From Hyphomicrobiales bacterium (GTDB taxonomy: Bacteria; Pseudomonadota; Alphaproteobacteria; Rhizobiales; Xanthobacteraceae), in NCBI GenBank assembly GCA_017305535.1, contig JAFKKN010000006.1, positions 186,001 through 250,000 of the forward strand: a DNA stretch of 64,000 bases, in the 5' to 3' direction. Positions 45,934 to 54,909 of this stretch are shown here, piece after piece; within the stretch, counting starts at the first letter, position 1; every line of letters starts with the position of its first letter. The notes beneath the pieces were generated by a model. That model worked only from the letters and a program-made list of their open reading frames with translations. It did not search any database and was not told where the DNA came from. The position numbers were made by a program, and so were the translations under genes.

Positions 45934-46281
45934 ATGGACGTCACCATCTATCATAATCCGAAGTGCAGCAATTCGCGCGGCGCGCTGGAACTGATCCGCG
46001 CGGCCGGCATCACGCCGACCGTCATCGAATATCTGGCGACGCCGCCGAGCCGAACCGAACTCGCGGACCTGTTGCGCCGCGCCGGACTAACGCCGCGGCA
46101 GGCAATCCGCGCCAAGGAAACGCTCTATCGCGAGTTGAGCCTCGACACCGCCGATAACGAAGCCTTGCTCGATGCGATGATCGCGCATCCGGTGCTGATC
46201 GAGCGTCCGCTCGTCGTCACGCCGAAAGGCGTGCGGCTCTGCCGCCCGCCCGAACGCGTGTTGGATTTGTTGCCGGGTTAG
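45934..46281 (+). CDS. arsC: ArsC-family arsenate reductase-like protein
   Basis: A 115-residue thioredoxin-fold ArsC of the glutaredoxin-coupled class. The catalytic cysteine is in NPKCSNSRGALE near residue 11, and the conserved Arg residues appear in ELADLLRRAGLTPRQAIR and ERPLVVTPKGVRLCRPPERV. There is no arsR, arsB or acr3 nearby, so arsenate reduction is a family-based inference. The gene is downstream of the SDR gene with 69 bases between. Confidence 0.83.
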   Translation: MDVTIYHNPKCSNSRGALELIRAAGITPTVIEYLATPPSRTELADLLRRAGLTPRQAIRAKETLYRELSLDTADNEALLDAMIAHPVLIERPLVVTPKGVRLCRPPERVLDLLPG

Positions 46282-46312
46282 AACGATTTGCGTTTAGACA
46301 GAAACATCCAAT

Positions 46313-46440
46313 CCGTCATGCCCGGCCATAGCCGTTCGCAGAACGGCGTCGCTTTCGCTCCCCTTTGTGCCGGCCATCCACGTCGTTAAGGTCTCGCAAG
46401 GTCAAAGACGTGGATGGCCGGGACAAGCCCGGCCATGACG
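46313..46440. repeat. Intergenic palindromic repeat with 15-bp inverted arms
   Basis: Between convergent arsC and degP. A perfect 15-bp inverted repeat CCGGCCATCCACGTC (46370-46384) and its complement (46407-46421) is flanked by CCGTCATGCCCGGCC and GCCCGGCCATGACG. The last is the same GTCATG...CATGAC family seen at 9184 and 58931. It may act as a bidirectional transcription terminator for the facing genes. Confidence 0.8.
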
Positions 46441-46483
46441 CGTTGCTGAGTCCTTCTGAACGAAACTGTTTTAAAAGACCCGA

Positions 46484-48010
46484 CTACTTCAGGCTCACCG
46501 CGACGAAGCGCAACTCGCCCTCGCCGTTTGAGACCAGCAGCAGCACCGACTTCTTGCCGTCCTTCTTCAACTGGTCGACGCGCTTCTTGACGTCGGCGGC
46601 GTTGGCAACGGCTTCCTGCGCTACCTCGACGATCACGTCCCCCGCGCTGAGCCGCTTCTCAGCGGCATCGGAGCCATCGTCGACACCGGTAACGACGACG
46701 CCCTTCACCGAGTCCTTGATCTTGTAGCGGCCGCGCAGATCCTTGCTGATATTGGCGAGGTCGAGACCGAGCGCCTTCTGCGTCACCGTCTTCTCGACGT
46801 TATCGCCGTTCGGCTTGGTCGAGACGCGCACCGGTGTGGCCGCGTCATCGAGGCGACCAATCGTCACCTGCTTGGTCTGTTCCGCGCCCTTGCGAATGAT
46901 GAGAACATCCACGGCCTTACCGCTCGGCGTGTCCGCAACCACGCGCGACAGGTCTTTCGGCTCCTTGATGTCCTTGCCATCGAACTTGACGATGACATCG
47001 CCCGGCTCGATGCCGGCGGGTTTCGCCGGCCCCTTGTCGTCGATCCCGGCCACCAGCGCGCCGCGCGCCGGCTTGATGCTGAGGCTTTCCGCGATCTCGT
47101 CGGTGACCTGCTGGATGCGCACACCGAGCCAGCCGCGCCGCACTTCCTTGAATTCGCGCAATTGCTGGATCACCGCCGCGACCGTCTTCGACGGCACCGC
47201 GAAGCCAATGCCGATGGAGCCACCCGAGGGCGAGATGATCGCGGTGTTGACGCCCACCACCTCGCCGTTGAGATTGAAGAGCGGGCCGCCGGAATTACCG
47301 CGATTGATCGCCGCGTCGGTCTGGATATAGCTGTCGTAGGGTCCCGAATTGATGTCGCGGTTACGCGCCGAGACGATGCCCGCCGTCACCGTGCCGCCAA
47401 GGCTGAACGGATTGCCGATGGCGATCACCCATTCGCCGAGCCGCAGCGCATCGGAATCACCGAACTTCACCGCGGTCAGCGGCTTCTCCGCCTTGAACTT
47501 GAGCAGCGCAAGATCGGTCTTCTTATCGACGCCGACCAGTTCCGCGCGCGCCTTTGAGCCGTCATTGAGAATGACGTTGATCTCGTCCGCGTCGGCGATG
47601 ACGTGATTATTGGTGACGACATAGCCATCAGTGCTGATGATGAAGCCGGAGCCGAGCGAATTGACCTTGTGCGCGCGCGGGCCGTTGCCGCCCTTGTCGC
47701 CACCCGGACCGCGCCGGTTCTTGAAGAAGTCCTCGAAGAACTCCTCGAACGGCGATCCCGGCGGCAGTTGCGGCACCACGCGGTCGCCGCCGCCCTTGGC
47801 TTCAATGTTCTGCGTCGTCGAGATGTTGACGACGGCATCGATCACTTTCTCCGCGACGTCAGCGATGCCCTCGGGTCCACGCGCCTGCGCCAACGTCGGC
47901 AACAAGACGCTCGACGCACCGAAGCTTGCCATGCCGAGACTGGCGCCAACGCAGATCGCCATCAGCCCTTGCCGCAGTCGGCCACCCAGAGTCGGAACTG
48001 CTTCGGTCAT
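46484..48010 (-). CDS. degP: DegP/HtrA-type periplasmic serine protease
   Basis: A 508-residue Do-family protease/chaperone for misfolded envelope proteins. An N-terminal hydrophobic signal or anchor (QGLMAICVGASLGMASFGAS) precedes the trypsin fold, with the triad in TNNHVIADADEI, KKTDLALLKFKAE and RGNSGGPLFN. Two PDZ domains follow (VAGIDDKGPAKPAGIEPGD and VVTGVDDGSDAAEKRLSAGD). ATG 48010 follows GGAG. It lies downstream of the DUF2065 gene. A terminator between hflC and DUF2065 suggests separate expression from hflKC. Confidence 0.94.
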   Translation of the reverse strand: MTEAVPTLGGRLRQGLMAICVGASLGMASFGASSVLLPTLAQARGPEGIADVAEKVIDAVVNISTTQNIEAKGGGDRVVPQLPPGSPFEEFFEDFFKNRRGPGGDKGGNGPRAHKVNSLGSGFIISTDGYVVTNNHVIADADEINVILNDGSKARAELVGVDKKTDLALLKFKAEKPLTAVKFGDSDALRLGEWVIAIGNPFSLGGTVTAGIVSARNRDINSGPYDSYIQTDAAINRGNSGGPLFNLNGEVVGVNTAIISPSGGSIGIGFAVPSKTVAAVIQQLREFKEVRRGWLGVRIQQVTDEIAESLSIKPARGALVAGIDDKGPAKPAGIEPGDVIVKFDGKDIKEPKDLSRVVADTPSGKAVDVLIIRKGAEQTKQVTIGRLDDAATPVRVSTKPNGDNVEKTVTQKALGLDLANISKDLRGRYKIKDSVKGVVVTGVDDGSDAAEKRLSAGDVIVEVAQEAVANAADVKKRVDQLKKDGKKSVLLLVSNGEGELRFVAVSLK

Positions 48011-48186
48011 GTTCGATAAATCTCCAGAAACGAGGTCAGATGGCTTGTATCGGCATCGCGATCCGCACTGTGCCTGAAAGCAGGGCCGGCGCAAGCGCCC
48101 GGGGGCAAGCCGTTGTCATACTACCGCTATCAGCGGCAGGGATTGCGGCAAATTGACGGGCGCCGTGACGCCGGGCACGCGGCAAT

Positions 48187-48387
48187 CTACCACCGTATCA
48201 ACCAGATCACGATCAGGCCAAGCACGGCCGTCCCGATCCCGGACAACCGGAGGATGGTATCGGGGGTATGCAGCACGCTTTCCATCGCCCGGCGCATCCA
48301 ACCCGGCGCGGCAGCGAAGAGCAGACCTTCGATCACGAGCAGCATTCCCACGCCGATGAGGAAGTCGGCGAACGCAATAGACCTCAT
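48187..48387 (-). CDS. DUF2065 small membrane protein
   Basis: A 66-residue protein with two hydrophobic segments (FADFLIGVGMLLVIEGLLFAA; SGIGTAVLGLIVIWLIRW) and the DUF2065 turn APGWMRRAM. It sits between hflC and degP as in many proteobacteria, but here a terminator separates it from hflC. Function unknown, though the neighbourhood suggests membrane protein quality control. Confidence 0.87.
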   Translation of the reverse strand: MRSIAFADFLIGVGMLLVIEGLLFAAAPGWMRRAMESVLHTPDTILRLSGIGTAVLGLIVIWLIRW

Positions 48388-48460
48388 CAGGTGGCAACCT
48401 CCCTCGCTCGGCGTCTCTTCCGGTGCACCACCAGTGACTCGCCGTGTTCCTCGATGGGAT

Positions 48461-48500
48461 TAGAGCACGATCCGAAAGCGAGGGCACCGGCTTTTTACCG
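48461..48500. repeat. Short dispersed repeat, AGAGCACGATCCG type
   Basis: TAGAGCACGATCCGAAAGCG then CACCGGCTTTTTACCG, a degenerate copy of the common Rhizobiales element AGAGCATGATCC...GGAAACCGGTTTTC. Related to 38848-38889. Confidence 0.5.
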
Positions 48501-48574
48501 GGTGGGGCCAACCGAGGAGAAAGCCGATGGCGCGTGCCTGTCATCGAAGGGCAGCCACGCGACTATCCATACCG

Positions 48575-48609
48575 AAGAAAAAACCAACGTCGCCGGGCAG
48601 CGACGTTGG
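48575..48609 (-). terminator. Rho-independent terminator of hflKC
   Basis: On the minus strand the stem CCAACGTCGC/GCGACGTTGG with loop TGCCCG is followed by TTTTTTCTT, 38 bases after the hflC stop. A perfect 10-bp stem with a T-run makes this one of the strongest terminators in the window. It separates hflKC from DUF2065-degP. Confidence 0.92.
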
Positions 48610-48646
48610 TTCGTTGTTGCATCGCCTGCGATCGAGACCTCGCTGG

Positions 48647-49564
48647 CTACTTGGCGTCAGCCGATCCCTGCGCGCGCGGACCGCCGTTCGACGGCTTACC
48701 TGACGGGCTGCCGAAGAAGCGGAAGAAGTCCGAATCAGGCCGCAACAGGAAACGCGTATCGTTATGCTTGAGGCCGGTCTCGTATGCCGACATCGAGCGG
48801 TAGAACGCAAAGAAGTTCGGGTCCTGATCGTAAGCGTCGGCGAACAAGCGGTTGCGCTCGCCGTCACCCTGACCACGAATCTGCTCGGCCTGCGAGTTGG
48901 CGTCCGCCACGATCACCGTCGCCTCGCGATCCGCCTTGGAGCGAATCTCCTGTGCCTTCTGACCGCCCTGCGCGCGGAACTCCGCCGCTTCACGCTGACG
49001 CTCGGTCTGCATCCGCTGATAAACCGCCTGGCTGTTCTGGTCGGGCAGATCGGCGCGACGAATGCGGACGTCGACGACGGAAATACCATAACCGCCGGCT
49101 TCCTTATCGAGCTGCTCGCGAATCCGCGCCATCAACACTTCACGCTCGTCGCGAACGACCTGGATAAAGGTCGCTTCACCCAGCACACGGCGCAGCGATG
49201 CGTTGAGGAGCGCGGTCAACTGAAGGTTGGCCGCCTGAATCGAACCGACGCTCTGATAGAAGCGCAGTGCGTTCTTGATGCGATAGCGCGCGAAGGCATC
49301 GACCACGAGCCGCTTCTGGTCCGAGGCGATCACTTCCTGCGATGGGTTCTCGAGATCGAGAATCCGCTTGTCGATGCTGATCACCGAATCGACGAATGGC
49401 GCCTTGAAATGCAGGCCCGGATCGGTCACCACACGGACCGGCTCACCCAAGCGCACCAAAAGGACCTGTTCGGTTTCGCGCACCGTGAACAGCGAGCTAT
49501 AGCCGATCACCACCACGACGAGCAGCAACAGCAGCGCGACGATTCCTGAAACTCCGGCTCTCAT
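48647..49564 (-). CDS. hflC: Protease modulator HflC
   Basis: A 305-residue SPFH-domain (band 7) inner-membrane protein that forms the HflKC cage around FtsH. The N-terminal hydrophobic segment is SGIVALLLLLVVVVIGYSSL, then the SPFH region (VTDPGLHFKAPFVDSVISIDKR). A long coiled-coil rich in Glu/Arg/Gln (ERQREAAEFRAQGGQKAQEIR) follows. Its start overlaps the hflK stop by 4 bases (ATGA, 49561-49564). Confidence 0.94.
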   Translation of the reverse strand: MRAGVSGIVALLLLLVVVVIGYSSLFTVRETEQVLLVRLGEPVRVVTDPGLHFKAPFVDSVISIDKRILDLENPSQEVIASDQKRLVVDAFARYRIKNALRFYQSVGSIQAANLQLTALLNASLRRVLGEATFIQVVRDEREVLMARIREQLDKEAGGYGISVVDVRIRRADLPDQNSQAVYQRMQTERQREAAEFRAQGGQKAQEIRSKADREATVIVADANSQAEQIRGQGDGERNRLFADAYDQDPNFFAFYRSMSAYETGLKHNDTRFLLRPDSDFFRFFGSPSGKPSNGGPRAQGSADAK

Positions 49565-50721
49565 CGCGCGCTCCCGTTCGGCTTGTTGGGCTGAGTGGTC
49601 GCCGATGGCGGCGCGTTACGCCGCGACGTCAATTCACTGAGCGGCAGATAGGGCACGATGCCCTGCGATCCCGGCCCGCCTGGATCGTAGACCAGCTTGT
49701 CGGCACCGCCGAGAACGCGCTCCATGGTTTCCAGATAAATGCGCTCGCGCGTCACGTCGGGCGCGAGTTTGTAGGCCTGATAGACTTGCAGGAAGCGCGA
49801 GCTCTGGCCTTTCGCCTCGGCGATCGCCTGCTCCTTATAGCCTTCGGCATTCTGTACGATTTGCGCCGCACGACCGCGCGCGTCGGGGATGACACGGTTG
49901 GCATAGGTCTGCGCTTCGTTCTGCAAGCGCTCGAGGTCGGCGCGCGCCGCCTGCACATCGCGGAACGCATCGATCACCTGTTGCGGCGGGTCGACCTTCT
50001 GCATCTGCACCTGCTGAATCAGAATGCCAGCACCGTATTTGTCGAGCGTCCGCTGCATCAGGTCCTGCACGGAGTTTTCGATGTTGGTGCGCGCACCGGT
50101 GAGAATCGGTTGAATCTCCGAGCGTCCGACCAGTTCGCGCATCGCGCTCTCGGCAACAGCCTTCACGGTGCCTTCGGGATTCTGGATATTGAACAGGAAG
50201 TCGCCGACACCGTCGGGCTTGATCCGCCACAGCACGGTGAAATCGACGTCGACGATGTTCTCGTCGCCGGTCAGCATCAGGCTTTCTTCGGGGACGTCAC
50301 GCATCACGCTGCCGCGTCGTGCGGGATCCTGCGATAAGGTCATGCCGATGTTGAGCGTGGAGACGCGCAGCGCCTTCGGCAACAACACCGTCTCGATCGG
50401 ATACGGCAGATGATAGTTCAAACCAGGCTGCACGGTCCGGACATGCTTGCCGAAGCGCAACACGACGCCGAGTTCTTCGGACTGCACCCGGAAGAAACCG
50501 GATAGCCCCCAGATGGCGAGGCCCGCAACAATCACGAGAAGAATGCCCATGGTGCTCATGTGACCACCGGGCAAAATCGATTGCAGGCGATCCTGCCCGC
50601 GCCGCAGCAGGTCCTCCAGATCAGGCGGTCGCGGCCCCGGGGATTGAGGGCCGGAACCCCACGGCCCTTTCGGACCCGAGCCCCATGGACCTCCGCCTTG
50701 ATTCTTCCACGGCATCGACAA
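49561..50721 (-). CDS. hflK: Protease modulator HflK
   Basis: A 386-residue SPFH protein, partner of HflC. The N-terminus is Gly/Pro-rich (WGSGPKGPWGSGPQSPGPRP), then one membrane segment (GILLVIVAGLAIWGLSGFF) and the band-7 domain (VQPGLNYHLPYPIETVLLPK), followed by coiled coil. The ATG has a perfect AGGAGG 6 bases upstream, and a candidate promoter is 56-84 bases upstream. First gene of the hflKC pair. Confidence 0.94.
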   Translation of the reverse strand: MSMPWKNQGGGPWGSGPKGPWGSGPQSPGPRPPDLEDLLRRGQDRLQSILPGGHMSTMGILLVIVAGLAIWGLSGFFRVQSEELGVVLRFGKHVRTVQPGLNYHLPYPIETVLLPKALRVSTLNIGMTLSQDPARRGSVMRDVPEESLMLTGDENIVDVDFTVLWRIKPDGVGDFLFNIQNPEGTVKAVAESAMRELVGRSEIQPILTGARTNIENSVQDLMQRTLDKYGAGILIQQVQMQKVDPPQQVIDAFRDVQAARADLERLQNEAQTYANRVIPDARGRAAQIVQNAEGYKEQAIAEAKGQSSRFLQVYQAYKLAPDVTRERIYLETMERVLGGADKLVYDPGGPGSQGIVPYLPLSELTSRRNAPPSATTQPNKPNGSAR

Positions 50722-50776
50722 CCTCCTCGGCGCTGGCCGGACTTGACCTTCCAGCCCAGCGAATAACCTGCACGGC

Positions 50777-50805
50777 TTTATAGGGGACGCCCCCGGCCCT
50801 TACAA
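50777..50805 (-). promoter_or_regulatory. Candidate sigma-70-type promoter of hflK
   Basis: On the minus strand TTGTAA-N17-TATAAA (4/6 and 5/6 matches, ideal spacing). The predicted start lies about 50 bases before the hflK ATG. A separate heat-shock type element was not recognised. Confidence 0.5.
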
Positions 50806-50941
50806 CGCAGCTTGTTGCGGCGTGTTAACGCGTTGCAAGCACGCGCCGCGACGCCCCAAAATCACGTTTTCGACGAATTACGCGCCCGATTGCAGCTAAG
50901 CGCCGAACCGCGATTGTCAATGCAACGATGGGTGGATGAGG

Positions 50942-51478
50942 TTAATGGCGCTCACGCCGGCGGTAGGTCACATAGGAGAAATCGGCGCTGTCGTCGGCCG
51001 ATGCTCCGTGGCGCTCGCGCGTCGTCTCCTGCCATATTGCCGGATCGATGGCGGCAAATCGCGTATCGCCCTCTGGCGTTGCGTGAACTTCGGTGACTTC
51101 GAGCCGATCCGCGAACGGCATCGCCTGCGCATAAATTTCAGCGCCGCCGATCACGGCGATCTCAGTGACGAAACGCCGCAGCATATCGCCGCGCGCGATC
51201 TCAAACGCGTGGCTCAGCGAGTCTGTCACTACCGCGCCCGCCGCATGAAACGTTGGATCGCGCGTGATCACGATGTTGGTACGGCCCGGTAGCGGGCGGC
51301 GGAGCGAGATAAACGTCTTGCGGCCCATCACGATCGGCTTGCCGAGCGTCATCTGCTTGAGACGCTGCTGATCGGTTTTCAATCGCCACGGAATCGTATT
51401 GTCGCGACCGATCACGCCGTTCTCGGCCATCGCAACGAGCAGCACGATTTCGGGCTGCGTCGACGTGAAGTCGCTCAC
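50942..51478 (-). CDS. folA: Dihydrofolate reductase
   Basis: A 178-residue NADPH-dependent reductase making tetrahydrofolate. [20 protein letters not shown] is the N-terminal signature, the substrate-binding Asp is in [12 protein letters not shown], and [14 protein letters not shown] and [11 protein letters not shown] bind NADPH. Its start overlaps the thyA stop (ATGA), matching the need to regenerate the folate oxidised by ThyA. It is a chromosomal type, not a drug-resistance cassette. Confidence 0.94.
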   Translation of the reverse strand: MSDFTSTQPEIVLLVAMAENGVIGRDNTIPWRLKTDQQRLKQMTLGKPIVMGRKTFISLRRPLPGRTNIVITRDPTFHAAGAVVTDSLSHAFEIARGDMLRRFVTEIAVIGGAEIYAQAMPFADRLEVTEVHATPEGDTRFAAIDPAIWQETTRERHGASADDSADFSYVTYRRRERH

Positions 51479-52269
51479 ACCGCGACCTCGGCCTTGATGT
51501 GCGGATGCGGATCGTAGTTCGTCAGCGTGAAGTCCTCGTAGCGGAAGGCGAAGATATCCCTCACATCGGGATTGAGCGTCATCGTCGGCAACGCGCGCGG
51601 CGCGCGCGTCAATTGCAATCGCGCCTGCTCCAGATGATTGGAATAGAGATGCGCGTCACCCAGCGTGTGAATGAATTCGCCTGCTTTCAAACCGGTGACC
51701 TGCGCCACCATCATCGTTAGCAACGCATAGGACGCGATGTTGAACGGCACGCCGAGAAACACGTCCGCCGAGCGTTGATAGAGCTGGCACGACAGTTTGC
51801 CGTTGGCGACATAAAACTGAAACAGGCAATGGCACGGCGGCAGCGCCATCTTGTCAACCTCGGCCGGATTCCACGCCGAGACGATCAGCCGCCGCGAATC
51901 CGGATTGCGCCGGATCATATCGACGACGTTTGCGATCTGATCGATGCTGCGGCCGTCCGGCGCGGGCCATGAACGCCACTGCGACCCGTAGACCGGACCA
52001 AGATCGCCGTTCTCATCCGCCCACTCATCCCAGATCGAGACGCCGTGGTCCTTGAGGTACTTGATGTTGGTGTCGCCTTTCAGGAACCAGAGCAGCTCAT
52101 GGATGATCGCCTTCAGCGATAATTTCTTCGTCGTGAGCAGCGGGAATCCTGCGGCCAAATTGTGGCGCGTCTGATGGCCGAACACCGACAGCGTTCCGGT
52201 GCCGGTGCGGTCGTGCTTCTCCACGCCATCGGCGAGAATGCGTTCGAGCAGGTCGTGATACTGGTGCAT
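51475..52269 (-). CDS. thyA: Thymidylate synthase
   Basis: Methylates dUMP to dTMP using methylene-tetrahydrofolate. The 264-residue length from ATG 52269 equals the E. coli enzyme. Motifs seen: [12 protein letters not shown] near residue 20, the nucleophilic cysteine in [13 protein letters not shown], and [20 protein letters not shown]. The frame opens 24 bases upstream without conserved sequence. folA follows with a 4-base overlap. Confidence 0.96.
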   Translation of the reverse strand: MHQYHDLLERILADGVEKHDRTGTGTLSVFGHQTRHNLAAGFPLLTTKKLSLKAIIHELLWFLKGDTNIKYLKDHGVSIWDEWADENGDLGPVYGSQWRSWPAPDGRSIDQIANVVDMIRRNPDSRRLIVSAWNPAEVDKMALPPCHCLFQFYVANGKLSCQLYQRSADVFLGVPFNIASYALLTMMVAQVTGLKAGEFIHTLGDAHLYSNHLEQARLQLTRAPRALPTMTLNPDVRDIFAFRYEDFTLTNYDPHPHIKAEVAV

Positions 52270-52380
52270 GAGGGTCCGTCTCGTTCCGCTCAATCTAGCG
52301 CCCCGGACCGGACGACACGACCGGCCGCCGGGAAATATGCTGGGGACAATGTGGGGGTTCCTATCTCCGGTCGAAACCTC

Positions 52381-52911
52381 TCAGATCCACCCCAACAGCC
52401 CGAGGATACCGCCGGCCACCAAGAGCCATACTGGGTTGAGCGAGGTCGCCGCCGCCAGCACCGCCGCCGCGAGCGTCAGGACCAAGGCGGCGATGGAACC
52501 GTCGGCGGCAAAGGCCAGGACCAGCCCGCTGGCGGCCATCAGCCCGATCGAGAGCGGAACCAGCGCGGCCTGCACCAGGGCCGGCCATGGCGAATCGCCG
52601 GCCCGGTGGAGCAGCCGGCTGACGGTATAGGCCATCGCCGCCGTCGGTACACACATCGCCAGCGTCGCCACCAGCGCGCCGGCGACCCCGGCCACCTGAT
52701 AGCCGACCAGCGAGACGATTAGCACGTTGGGCCCAGGCGACAGCTGCGCAATCGCGAAGGCGTCGGCGAATTGCGCGTCGGTCATCCAGTGGTTGAGATC
52801 GACGGCGATGCGGTGGATTTCCGGGATGGCGGCGGCCGCGCCACCGACCGCGAACAGCGATAGCCAGCCGAAGGCGAGCGCGATGCCGACCAGGGTGCCG
52901 ATGCCGGTCAT
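52381..52911 (-). CDS. Chromate transporter family protein, C-terminal-half type
   Basis: A 176-residue CHR-family membrane protein (GTLVGIALAFGWLSLFAVGG, LSPGPNVLIVSLVGYQ), about six hydrophobic segments. CHR proteins often come as two short halves, and this is the second. ATG 52911 overlaps the TGA of the preceding half (ATGA at 52908-52911). Whether the pair moves chromate, or another oxyanion, cannot be told. A longer frame opens upstream but is a different frame over the first half. Confidence 0.85.
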   Translation of the reverse strand: MTGIGTLVGIALAFGWLSLFAVGGAAAAIPEIHRIAVDLNHWMTDAQFADAFAIAQLSPGPNVLIVSLVGYQVAGVAGALVATLAMCVPTAAMAYTVSRLLHRAGDSPWPALVQAALVPLSIGLMAASGLVLAFAADGSIAALVLTLAAAVLAAATSLNPVWLLVAGGILGLLGWI

Positions 52912-53507
52912 GCCGCGCTCCTCCGCCGCGCCAGCCATGTCGCAGCGATGCTGAGCGGGATCGTGACCAGCAGCACCTGCGGCAGCGGCCATCGCAGGAT
53001 TCCGACCGCGACGAAGACCGCGACCAGCATGACGAGCGCGACCGGATCGCGCCGCTTCAACAGCGGCAGCATCATCCGCCACGTCACCGCCAAGAGCAGT
53101 CCGACCGCCGCGCAGGACACGCCGTTCAGCACCCGCCGCAACGCCGGGACGTCGCCGTAATGCGCATAGAGCAGCGCCAGCGTTGTCACGATTACGAACG
53201 GCGGAGCCAACAGTCCGACAAAGGCCGCGATGCTTCCGGTGAGCCCGCGAATCCGGGCGCCGAACACCACCGACAGATTGACGATGTTGGGACCGGGAAG
53301 GAAATGGCAGAGCGCGAAGGTTTCGTTGAACTCGTCGGCCGTCATCCAGCGGTGCTTGTCGACGATGGCGCGTCGCGCGAACACCAGCACGCCGCCAAAG
53401 CCCGCCAGCGACATTTTGGCAAAGGCCACGAACAGCGTGAACCTCCCCGGCAAGGCCGGCGTCGGCGGATCGAGCGGAAGCCCGGCGGCGGGAGAATCTG
53501 GCGGCAT
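52908..53507 (-). CDS. Chromate transporter family protein, N-terminal-half type
   Basis: A 199-residue CHR-family membrane protein with FTLFVAFAKMSLAGFGGVLV and FLPGPNIVNLSVVFGARIRG. The PGP loop is conserved in both halves. ATG 53507 (MPPDSPAAGLPLD) is preferred; the frame opens 36 bases earlier with a TTG. Together with the downstream half it forms a split transporter. Confidence 0.84.
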   Translation of the reverse strand: MPPDSPAAGLPLDPPTPALPGRFTLFVAFAKMSLAGFGGVLVFARRAIVDKHRWMTADEFNETFALCHFLPGPNIVNLSVVFGARIRGLTGSIAAFVGLLAPPFVIVTTLALLYAHYGDVPALRRVLNGVSCAAVGLLLAVTWRMMLPLLKRRDPVALVMLVAVFVAVGILRWPLPQVLLVTIPLSIAATWLARRRSAA

Positions 53508-53675
53508 CGACCAAGGCTTAAAGCCTTCGCACACTGCCACCAAGGCGTGTTTTCAACAGCCACACCTGCATTGCACGCGGAGCGGCCGAGAAACCATCGC
53601 AGCCTGACGGAGTAAACCGACGGAGGGCTTTCGCCGGGCCGCCTTGCCCCCTATATTGATCGGGCCGGTTCGCCG

Positions 53676-53990
53676 GCTATGGAAATAAATGGCCGTCGCA
53701 ATAAACCATTCGGACCCGGGGGCAGCACCCGGCGCCTCCACCAAAGCTCCTTCGGGATCGGACCGGAGCTTTGGCGGGGGCGAAACAGGATCGACGAGGG
53801 CGTAAAGGGCGTGTTTTTTCTCGGTATGGTTCCGCCGTTATCGGGCTATGCAATAGTTGCAAACGACAACTTTGCTCCGGTTGCTCAGGCTGCGTAACGC
53901 AGTTTGAAAGACCAAATCTAAAGTCCTAGTGGGTTAAGCTCCGCTAGGCGGGGTTCGGAGGCACCTGGCAACAGAAGCCTCCACTCAGCC
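53676..53990 (+). ncRNA. ssrA: tmRNA, permuted (two-piece) alphaproteobacterial form
   Basis: The acceptor piece comes first: CGCCTCC followed by ACCA at 53733-53743 (3' end). After an intervening loop (AAAGCTCC...GGAGCTTT hairpin, 53743-53775), the coding piece begins GGGGGCG at 53776-53782, which pairs with CGCCTCC to form the acceptor stem. The tag frame at 53859-53897 reads ANDNFAPVAQAA then TAA. A closing hairpin GGAGGC/GCCTCC ends near 53982. Outer boundaries are approximate. It rescues stalled ribosomes and tags the nascent protein for ClpXP, whose adaptor sspB is next. Confidence 0.93.
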
Positions 53991-54188
53991 TTGTTGATCT
54001 ATCGGCGTACTTCTTTATCGACAGGCGCTTCCAGATAGGGGACGCGTTTCGTCATAATGTCCTGTACATCGATCCGCGCTGCCTGCTGACCTCCGCCCGG
54101 CGCGGGAGTAGCATGGCGCAGACAGCGAGTCGGGCGGCGGAGATGTCCGCGGGTCCGGTCGGCGCGGCAACCCCAAGAGTAATGACCG

Positions 54189-54707
54189 ATGGCCACCGAT
54201 CACATCAGATACGACGTCCTGGCTCGCGACGCACTCCGCGGCGTGCTGCGGCAAGTGCTGACGGACGCGGCCGAGCATGGCCTGCCGGGCGATCACCACT
54301 TCTACATCACTTTCCTCTCGAAGGCCGAAGGCGTGAAGCTCTCGCCACGGCTGCTGTCGCAGTATCCGGAGGAAATGACCATCATCCTGCAACATCAGTT
54401 CTGGGATCTGGTGGTGACGCCGGATCGGTTCGAAGTCGGGTTGTCGTTCGGCGGTGTTCCGGAGCGGCTGGTCGTCCCCTTCAGCGCAATCAAGAGCTTC
54501 CTCGATCCGTCGGTGCAGTTCGGCTTGCAGTTCGAAACCGCGGACAGCGCCGGCGTCGCGCCTGCGCTCGATCAGTCCGAGGCGAAACCGCCCGCGGCTA
54601 TCGCGCCGGCATCGGCCGCAGAGGCCAGCACCACCGCCGACGACGACCCGCCGAAGCCGAGCGAAGGCGCCGAGGTCGTCCGGCTCGATCGCTTCCGCAA
54701 GAAGTAA
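54189..54707 (+). CDS. sspB: SspB-type ClpXP adaptor
   Basis: A 172-residue adaptor that delivers ssrA-tagged proteins to ClpXP. The N-terminal tag-binding domain shows RYDVLARDALRGVLRQVL, HHFYITFLSKAEGVKLS and MTIILQHQFWDLVV, the SspB fold. A disordered Ala/Pro/Glu linker (residues 115-160) precedes the C-terminal ClpX-binding tail VVRLDRFRKK, similar to the Caulobacter-type alpha SspB tail. It lies 200 bases downstream of ssrA on the same strand, so tag and adaptor are neighbours. Confidence 0.9.
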   Translation: MATDHIRYDVLARDALRGVLRQVLTDAAEHGLPGDHHFYITFLSKAEGVKLSPRLLSQYPEEMTIILQHQFWDLVVTPDRFEVGLSFGGVPERLVVPFSAIKSFLDPSVQFGLQFETADSAGVAPALDQSEAKPPAAIAPASAAEASTTADDDPPKPSEGAEVVRLDRFRKK

Positions 54708-54909
54708 TCGCGCATTTGATTTCGCGATGCCGTTGCGCGGCGTCGCGTGGTGATCCCGGCGTCACAAGCAGGTGGTATTCGCAGTGAATCGTGGGGCCGA
54801 TGTCAGCCCGCGTTTTCTGCTGTCGCCCCGCATTCGCAGGTCCCTGCATCACGGCGGCAAATCAGTTTGTCACGACCTTTGCGATCTGTGTCCTCGAAGG
54901 AGCCGTTGG

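Noticed and set aside
53679-53897. An apparent small protein ending in FAPVAQAA.
   Set aside because: The frame happens to run into the tmRNA tag. The DNA is the ssrA gene, not a protein gene.
53999-54196. A short minus-strand frame ending in KRVPYLEAPVDKEVRR.
   Set aside because: No ribosome site or family; it falls in the ssrA-sspB spacer with neither conservation evidence nor promoter.
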